From Leptasterias polaris (lineage: Eukaryota; Echinodermata; Asteroidea; Forcipulatida; Asteriidae): DNA of 64,000 nucleotides. Position 1 is the stretch's first letter. Each line of letters opens with the position of its first letter. The notes under the pieces are model-generated. The model did not search any database, was not told the DNA's origin, and worked only from the letters and a program-made list of their open reading frames with translations. Location of the stretch: positions 2,480,001 to 2,544,000 of the forward strand of contig JAZGTN010000098.1 in assembly GCA_037783415.1 (NCBI GenBank). The letters are read 5' to 3'. This document shows, piece by piece, positions 57,132 to 64,000 of the stretch. A program made the position numbers and the translations under genes.

Positions 57132-58088
57132 ATGGAAGAAATACTTGTTCTTCGTATTTACAAGGCTATCGTTGGAATTCTAGGGGTCCTTGGCAATGGT
57201 CTGGTATGCTTTATCATCTGGAAAGTACCAGCCATGCAGACTCGTACAAATGCCTTCATCTTTCATCAAGCAGTGATTGATTTCTTAGGAGCTACAGTGA
57301 CATTGCTTAAGAGTGAGATCCCCTTACCTGTACCACTTCCCGACAACGGACTGGGCTGGTTCCTCTGTCATGTCTGGATCTCTAACTTTGCTCTATTTTT
57401 CTTCTTCGTGATGTCATCTTTTAACCTACTGGTACTGACCATGGAGCGGTATTTCGCCATCGTCTACCCCTTCAAGTACCAGGCAGCATTCGCGACATGG
57501 GCACGGCTGAAGATAGCTGTAGCCATGATACTGTGCTGGCTTTTTGCTGCCGCTATTAAGAGCTACCTCATGTTGATTTTTGAGGAGCAAAGTGGCACGT
57601 GTGTTTCAATACCTGGATCTAAGGCAATCGGTGTGCTAACAGCAACCGTGCAGTATGTCATCCCAGTTGCTGTGATGCTCTTCGCCTATATTCGCATCAG
57701 TGTGGAGATAAAGCGAGGAGCAGCCCGCGTCGGCCCGGCACCAGCCGCACATCTTCCCGGTGGAGCAAACGCTCCGGACATGGCCGAGTCCCTCCTACGG
57801 GCAAGACGTAACACTTTCAAGATGCTTCTGATCGTTTTCATCACATTCGTGACCTGCTGGACGCCGAACCAGGTCATCTTTCTCATGTTTAATCTTGGGT
57901 GGAAGCTTGAATTCAACGAGTGGTATTACCTGCTGTCTGTTGCAATGGTGGCAACCAATTCATGCGCTAATCCAGTGATTTATGGGTTCAAGTACCGTCA
58001 GTTCCGAAATGGTGTGCGGAGTGTCTTTGGATGTCGGCGTGGACGAGCTGATTCAGGTTCAATAAGTACAAACATGCTTTCTATTTAA
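57132..58088 (+). CDS. Intronless class A GPCR, copy 3
   Basis: Receptor of 318 residues from ATG 57132 (MEEILVLRIYK). An in-frame TTG at 57120 is unlikely as a start. Motifs: VLGNG in TM1, AVIDFLG in TM2, GWFLCHVW, TMERYFAIVYP (ERY), SGTCVSIP in ECL2, TCWTPNQ in TM6, NPVIYGFKYRQFR in TM7, and a Ser-rich C-tail (SGSISTN). From about codon 36 to codon 235 it matches the copy at 26299-27246 with only about ten base differences by eye, nearly all silent, although the two lie 30 kb apart in opposite orientation. Ligand unknown. Confidence 0.88.
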   Translation: MEEILVLRIYKAIVGILGVLGNGLVCFIIWKVPAMQTRTNAFIFHQAVIDFLGATVTLLKSEIPLPVPLPDNGLGWFLCHVWISNFALFFFFVMSSFNLLVLTMERYFAIVYPFKYQAAFATWARLKIAVAMILCWLFAAAIKSYLMLIFEEQSGTCVSIPGSKAIGVLTATVQYVIPVAVMLFAYIRISVEIKRGAARVGPAPAAHLPGGANAPDMAESLLRARRNTFKMLLIVFITFVTCWTPNQVIFLMFNLGWKLEFNEWYYLLSVAMVATNSCANPVIYGFKYRQFRNGVRSVFGCRRGRADSGSISTNMLSI

Positions 58089-58235
58089 AATTGAAACACC
58101 TTAACGTGCCGTAAGGGTGACACATACACGTGGCGGTGGACAAAGTCCCATAAGACACAGGATCGTTGTTCATTCACTACTATTATTATTATTACCATTC
58201 TATTTACTAAATATTGAGCTTTGTGATTATAATCA

Positions 58236-60013
58236 TTAAAGGGACACACCGGCTTCGTTGAGCTATTTTGGCTACAAAATAGACTAAAACATGACTCCAA
58301 AGGTCTTCCAGGAATGGAGGAGAACGGTTCCTAAAAGAAATCATCAATTTTGGTCGTTTTTGAGCATTTTTAAAAAAATGAAGGTCACATGGGTTATCCG
58401 AACCACATTTTTGGTTCGGATAACCCTCGTGATCTTCGGAGTTAGTTTTACTTCCAGCCGTATAAAAATTAATTACTGCACCGAATTCAACTCTGTTTTT
58501 TAACAAGAATTCATGAGTATTTGACACAAAAAAAGACGTATTCAAATTATGGATTCAAGTTGTAAATAATACACAAAAATCGAACGCAAGATTTTATTTC
58601 AGAGAGTCCGAGCAACGGAAGCGTGTCTTACAGTGCACAGCGTGGGACCTAGCTGCACGCAACACAGGGGCAGTCGGGTAGCTGGCGAGCAGAGTATCTC
58701 GGCTGTGCTAGCGCGACAGAAACCCGCTAGCCAAGAGGGATAGCTGTACCTGGAAGCTCATGAATATGGGGGAGGGGTAGGGAGCCAGACCACCAACTAT
58801 ACGTTGTTGTTATTGCGGGTTTGCTAGTCGGTACACCTCGCTGATCGAATCCGTTGTTTCAAAATTGCAACTTTTCAATGCTCTGTGTACGTTCCTTGAC
58901 CAGATTTGTTACCGAATTTCTTGGTAATTAAATAAGATTTATGTCAATACATAGGAATACCACTTTTATCTTGACGGTGCAATTAGTTTAAACAATATTT
59001 GTGACAAACAATTCCAAATAAACGAGCCCCCCAAAAATAAAAATAAATAAAAAAAGGAGCCCCTGAAGGGACAAGTGAAAAATAAAATAAAAATTAAAAG
59101 GTGGGAAAAATCCCTCACTCGAAATGTCTATTGCATCCTTCAACACACAAAATTCCAACAAAATCATTTCGTTTCCTCAAAATATTATTTAATTCGATGA
59201 AAATATAATTTTGTCTCACAAAATATTATTTTTCATTTAGTGAACGTAGTGTTTTTCTAGGTAACGAAATAGATTATTTCTAGAAAATAGGTTCTCGTTC
59301 CCTTGAACACGCTTTCTTTCCCCCGAAATACGATTAAGTTCCACAGAAATACGCTTTCGTTCCCTGAAGATACACATTCGTTTCCTCGAAATATGATTTT
59401 GTTCGCAAGAAATATACTTTCGTTCGCTCGAAATATGCTTCCCTTCCCTCCTTCCCTAAAATACGCTTTCTTTCTTTCCTCGAAAGGAGATTTCGTTCCC
59501 TAGAATTCCTCTTTTGTTCCCTCAAGATAGCTTTCGTTCCCCTGAAGTCCAATCACACCAATTTGTTACATTCCTTTGTTAGTGGCGACTTTGAGAGGGG
59601 ACGAGTTTGTATGTGAGGGGGCGACTTTGCTAGGGGGCGACTTTGTAGTTGGCGACTTATTAATTGGCGTCTTTGCTGGGGGCGAGTTGACTGGTTTCCG
59701 TGTCCGTTGTTTATACACACTTTCAGATGGATAATGTGGACTGGATCCTCATGCCTTGTCGTAGTAAAACACTTACATAAACAGAGCACCAGTCTACTTG
59801 CAACATTGCACAGCATGTATCCCGTAAATTTGACACTTACAACGGCTGGTAAAGCGTGTACGATGACCTTTGACCGCTTTTGTTTTTTTCGGTAATTTTT
59901 CGTTAATTACGTGATATTTTTGTATTAAAAAAAAATAAAAACCATCTAGAAATAATTGTCTTTGATTCTACATGACTAAATTACGTAAACAGGTAACCGG
60001 TGTGTCCCTTTAA
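58236..60013. mobile_element. 1.78-kb TTAA-flanked non-autonomous element
   Basis: Perfect inverted ends TTAAAGGGACACACCGG, with the TTAA at each edge acting as target duplication. The interior has a hairpin (GGGTTATCCGAACCA, 58391-58426) and degenerate repeats at 59160-59545. No transposase frame. Confidence 0.82.
59160..59545. repeat. Degenerate CGAAATAxGxTTTCGTTCCC repeats
   Basis: About ten imperfect units of 25-32 bp inside the TTAA element. Confidence 0.75.
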
Positions 60014-60680
60014 CTCACGAATTTACATACTCTGGGAAATAGACTCCAAATATTCATGAAAAGGCAGTCCTCGCGCATGCTGGTGGAAGTTTTCCCTAGC
60101 TGATGACAGTCACTTCCGAACTCCGTTACAATCAACTTCTCCGACCACGGTTTCTTAGGTTGGGGTTTAGCAAATCGCTCCGGCGGCTCGATATATGGGA
60201 TCCCCTTCAATACACTGACCGTGGTGTCTATCGGAGGGAGGGAGTCACTTAAAGGCACTCAACATGTTTGGTAATTATCAAAGACCAGTATTGTCACTCG
60301 GTGTATCCCAACATATGCATAAAATAACAAACCTGTGAAAATTTGGGCTGAATCGGTCATCGAAGTTGCAAGAAAATAAAGAAAGAAAAAACACCCTTGT
60401 TGCACAATTTTGTGTGCTTTCAGATGCTAATAAAAGGCTTCATGCATGAAGTATTTTATTTTTTTAGTGAGAAGTTACCTCTTTCTCAAAAACTACGTTA
60501 CTTCAGAGTGAGTAGTTTCTCACAATGTTTTATACTATCAACAGCTCTCCATTGCTGGTTACCAAGTAAGTTTTTATACTAATATATATTTTGAGTAATT
60601 ACCAAACGTGTTCAGTGCCTTTAAAGTGAACTGTTTGCCCGACGACTGATACAAGACCATTAAAATGGAGTTTCACTTTT
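60014..60680 (-). pseudogene. Carboxylesterase (type B) exon interrupted by a MITE
   Basis: The minus strand at 60030-60248 encodes VSVLKGIPYIEPPERFAKPQ, then KKPW, EFGSDC and REDCLFMNIW, the N-terminal hallmark of carboxylesterase/cholinesterase proteins (GIPYAEPP; SEDCLYLNVW). Donor-like GTATGT and GTGAGT follow just after. The same frame continues on the far side of the MITE at 60625-60660, so the MITE landed at a TTAA inside the coding exon. No catalytic Ser exon or other esterase exon was found in the window, so this is probably a lone, dead fragment. Confidence 0.65.
60249..60624. mobile_element. TTAA-flanked MITE, copy 2 (inside the esterase exon)
   Basis: 376 bp, same family as 24033-24411, with TTAA at 60249 and 60621. 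The first bases differ slightly (GGCACTCAACATG). Confidence 0.88.
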
Positions 60681-61550
60681 CGCTTTCCAGCCCATAGGGG
60701 AGGCCAAGATCATTGTTAGAATGTATACTAAGGCCACCATCCTGGATTCTTGATGTTTAGTCTAAGAACCTGTCAACTCAACTAGGTGAAGAAAAAAAAT
60801 TATGAAGATCAGTGTTTATAGTCAACAACATTTATTTCATATGTGTAAAGGATCACTCATTGCACCAATGTGACACGCGACAACTGTCTGGCGAAGCTTC
60901 TCGCCATTTTGGGCGTCAGCGGTAAGTCAGTATTAAAAGCCTCAAATGTTTTAAATGTTTTCACCGTTTTCAAACATTGAGTATTAGACTTGCAATATCA
61001 AAACCAATAAGTTTTCTTATTTCTCAAACAAATTTGCGTTTCAAGCCAACATTTTTCAATGGGAGTTTCCCACCATGACCAACTTTAAACCATCGTTGTG
61101 GGCAAATCTGTGAAGATTTTTATTTTAGTTAACTTAAGATATATAAGCACTTACGGAAAATGGCAACACCAAGATAATAATGATTATGACGTCGGTTGGA
61201 ATGGATCAATAGGCCTTAATTCTCTTCAATATCTTACTTGAAGGGTACATTTGTTACGTTTGGTGTTAGTTGGCGTGTGAAATGAACCGGGAGGATTTTC
61301 CAACTGGAAGCCGTGATGTAAGAAAGTTTATCCTTGCGCAAGATATACAGATATTCCATCAACAATGATTTTTTATTTTATTTTTTATTTTTTAAAGGTC
61401 CTCCCTCAAGACCAATCAATGATGGAGCACAAAATGTACTGCAAAGATGCAGATAACTAAATATATTACCGAGTTTCTTTCAACATAATAGTAACATTAC
61501 ACTTCCGTACGTGCTCGGGCTCCCCCTCGATCCTTTCGGTCGGATCGTCA
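60630..61550. other. Non-genic stretch
   Basis: Contains CGCCATTTTGGGCGTCAG at about 60901, resembling part of the 15711-15922 foldback. Otherwise nothing recognised. Confidence 0.4.
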
Positions 61551-61880
61551 GTAGACTTGATTCAAGTCCCTTTCTCGTGCGAGGTTCCTAACGTAACGCG
61601 CCAGCATGCAGCCACAGAATACCAGTGCGCCCTCACCGACAAAATGTAGTTATTTATGCGGTCCCGCGCGCGGAACAGGGCGGTTGGGGAATGCAGAGCG
61701 CAAAATAATAGTTTTCTGACTATGAGGCAAGGAAGGGCCTTGTACGGGATTGGGACTAGACTCTGTCCCGCGCGCGGAACAGGGCGGTTGGGGAATGCAG
61801 AGCGCAAAATAATAGTTTTCTGACTATGAGGCAAGGAAGGGCCTTGTACGGGATTGGGACTTGAGTCAAGTCTAGATCGT
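61551..61880. repeat. Foldback with an exact 97-bp internal duplication
   Basis: Inverted arms GTAGACTTGATTCAAGTCCC (61552) and GGGACTTGAGTCAAGTCTAG (61856) enclose two identical 97-bp blocks at 61661-61757 and 61765-61861. Confidence 0.88.
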
Positions 61881-62323
61881 CAGTTGCTCTATGGCATTCA
61901 GTCGCGGCTTACAGTTGGCCTGTATAAACACGAACACTAAACAGAAAACCACGGATTCGGCTTTGGCCCAGCATTATTTTGTTTAGATACTTGGCCTTTT
62001 GCAAACCTCAGCTTGGCTTGTTTGGGCTCTGTCAGGAGTTTGGGAGCAGGGTGCATTTTGCACGACGTTTCAACAGAACCTAAGCTGATGTTTGGAAAAG
62101 CGCTACAGGTAAACTGTAAAAACCTTGTTGGTATGTATAAATTGTGTATGTGACATTTTACTGTTAGTATTAGGCCTACATATGGTGAAATTAACACCGT
62201 GTCTGTGGTATACAGTTTCGAAAATAGCCATCTTACGTCGGAATGGTATCAAGTGAAATACCAGCCATAGGCTACCGTTGTTTTTAGCCAAATGAAGATT
62301 TGAAATGCTTGTAGTGCAAAGGG

Positions 62324-62560
62324 TTGTCACTCCTTGTTTAGTATCAATTGCTGCTCGATATGGGGCAGAGGGAGGCCCCCCCTCTATTGTGTCTTCATTG
62401 TGTTCTGGGAATCTCAGGAATTCTTTTGAGAATTTTAGGGGGGGTGCTTCTGTATACAAGAGGGAAGAGTGTGTTAGGGTTAGGGTTAGTTTGGGGGGGC
62501 CTCCCTCTGCCCCATATCGGGCATGGTATATTTAGTATTGTCACTCCTTGTTTAGTATGG
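62324..62560. repeat. Inverted repeat with a telomere-like string
   Basis: GATATGGGGCAGAGGGAGGC at 62357 is inverted at 62494-62518 (25 bp perfect). The loop includes TTAGGGTTAGGGTTAG at 62473-62488, and TGTCACTCCTTGTTTAGTAT flanks both sides as a direct repeat. Confidence 0.88.
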
Positions 62561-63004
62561 TCACTCAAATAGAAGTTGAGAATTAATGCAGGTTCCCAAT
62601 TATAGGTGTCTGAAAGTCCAAATGACAATAATTAGACAGGAGAGTTGTAAATGCCCCTGCTGTTATTGAAAGGTGAAATTGCAAAGCATTGTTGTTCAGC
62701 TGCATTATCGAATTGCATGTGAACACTGATAAGTTTTTTAATTTTATAGTGGGGTTAATACATTGGCAAAATGTTTCATGTTTGTTCCGTGGGATTATGC
62801 AGAATATTGGGTTTTGTTTATTTTTTTAAAGTATGTTATTTTGTGCCATTTCGCGTCCGAACTGACGTCTGCAGCAGTTGCCAAGGGGGGTTGCATAAAC
62901 CTTTCAGTAAAGCATTCAATCATGTTAACAAATGATTTAACCAAATTCGGCATTTTCGGCAAACTGTCAATTAAATAAAATACCTCCCATGATTGATTGC
63001 TTTG

Positions 63005-63072
63005 TTCCAACACAATCAACACTATTTTTGAATATTAGTTCCAACACAATCAACACTATTTTTGAATATTAG
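63005..63072 (+). repeat. 34-bp tandem duplication
   Basis: Two identical 34-bp units starting TTCCAACACAATCAACACTA. Confidence 0.95.
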
Positions 63073-63079
63073 TGTAACA

Positions 63080-64000
63080 TTGTTGGATATTTGTTTTTCA
63101 TAGTTTTTACATTTACAGATACAAACATTATGCACACACAGCTGCACTGCGAGTGCTGGTGGCGTAGCTTACAAACTACGTCACTTTTTAGCAGACCAAT
63201 CATAACACAGAAGTGGAAAGTTACGTCACTGCTCGTTAATCCAATGAAATCAATGGGCCTGTAAACCAGTGCCTGTTTATCATTGCGGATAAAGACAGGG
63301 GACCAGTCTAATTCTGCACCCCCCTCCCGTACGGCAAACTGTGTACAAACTTCTTCTGATAGCGCCCTCTTTTGAATCAACCTCCTGAGCCCATGTTATT
63401 ATTTCTCATATGGGACAGAATTAAACGGGGGGACACATTTCCGTATGACACTGGATTGCGGGTCCAAGGGGCCTGTTCTTTTCAGATAAATTAATAAACA
63501 AACACTTTAGAAGAACAAAGGGGGAGCAAAGTAGATAAATCAATCAACAACAATTAGGCATTATTGTATTAATCCCATGTTACCTTGTCATCATAAAAGC
63601 TACCGTTGTGAGGCAAACAATTAGCTGTAATAGAATATCTGAAACCCCAACAACCCTCACAGTTCGTCTTTTATGCTCCCCACCTCTTATAAAGATCATC
63701 ATTATTGGGGTGATATCTAATTCCAAATAACTTACACATTGCAACAAGTCAGTCACAAAGAATGAGTTGGCATTTGCACCACTAAAGTGTGTTCCAGGAG
63801 TGTTGCCATCTTTTTTATTATTCTGTTTAACTTTAATATCTTATTTCTGTATTTTGACTTTATTAATCTCACATAATGAATTCATAATTGCAATAAAAAT
63901 TATTACATAAACTACTTCCAGCAATTCGTCCAAGTAAAGACAATTCATCATGTGCAGTCAGCACGCGTGGTCCAATGGCAAAATGCTAAAACTTAAAACA
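63080..64000. other. Non-genic window end
   Basis: Holds the 63318-63450 partner of the 31725-31860 repeat. The last 40 bp include TGGTCCAATGG, which fits a Pol III A box but is cut off by the window edge. Confidence 0.45.

Noticed and set aside
63960..64000. Start of a tRNA or SINE at the window end
   Set aside because: Only an A-box-like TGGTCCAATGG is visible and the rest is outside the window.

Overview
This is eukaryotic, metazoan DNA: genes with GT-AG introns, intronless rhodopsin-type GPCRs, tRNA-derived SINEs, many MITE-like elements and a complete BEL/Pao LTR retrotransposon. The repeat style (tRNA-Leu SINEs, TTAA-flanked 380-bp MITEs, foldback elements, frequent 'taggcctac' words) and the local GPCR expansion fit an echinoderm, most likely a sea star. 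That assignment is inference and rests on no alignment.

Layout. 1-7.2 kb has no gene; it holds dispersed and tandem repeats, including a striking palindromic array of about 24 GGCGGCCGCC cores (6.18-6.73 kb). 7.35-19.6 kb (+) carries one complete gene of 12 coding exons for an SLC23 / nucleobase-ascorbate transporter of about 647 residues. Exon phases all join cleanly, and one intron appears to be GC-AG. Its introns host a 3.2-kb TIR element, a 212-bp foldback and a decayed Penelope-like element. 19.6-26.3 kb is non-genic, with a 159-bp duplicated segment and a TTAA MITE.

Three intronless class A GPCR genes follow: 26.3-27.2 kb (-), 34.85-35.8 kb (+) and 57.1-58.1 kb (+). The first and third are nearly identical over about 600 bp in the middle but diverge at both ends, which suggests gene conversion. 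SINEs surround the second. 37.4-43.6 kb is non-genic apart from a CCAAT cluster and a MITE.

43,646-51,291 is a BEL/Pao retrotransposon with near-identical LTRs, a 5-bp target duplication, a gag ORF and a pol ORF with all expected domains. 52.6-56 kb has minisatellites, a broken SGNH-hydrolase-like ORF, a SINE and a Penelope-like 3' tail. At 60.0-60.7 kb (-) a carboxylesterase exon is interrupted by a TTAA MITE and abuts a second TTAA element. The last 3 kb contain foldback and duplicated repeats, one with a short telomere-like string.

No pathway links the genes. The functional content is a membrane transporter plus a small receptor family in a transposon-rich region. No clearly new biological system was found. 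The strongest leads are the GPCR conversion pattern, the unusual NAT motif with the GC-AG intron in the transporter, and the NotI-site array.
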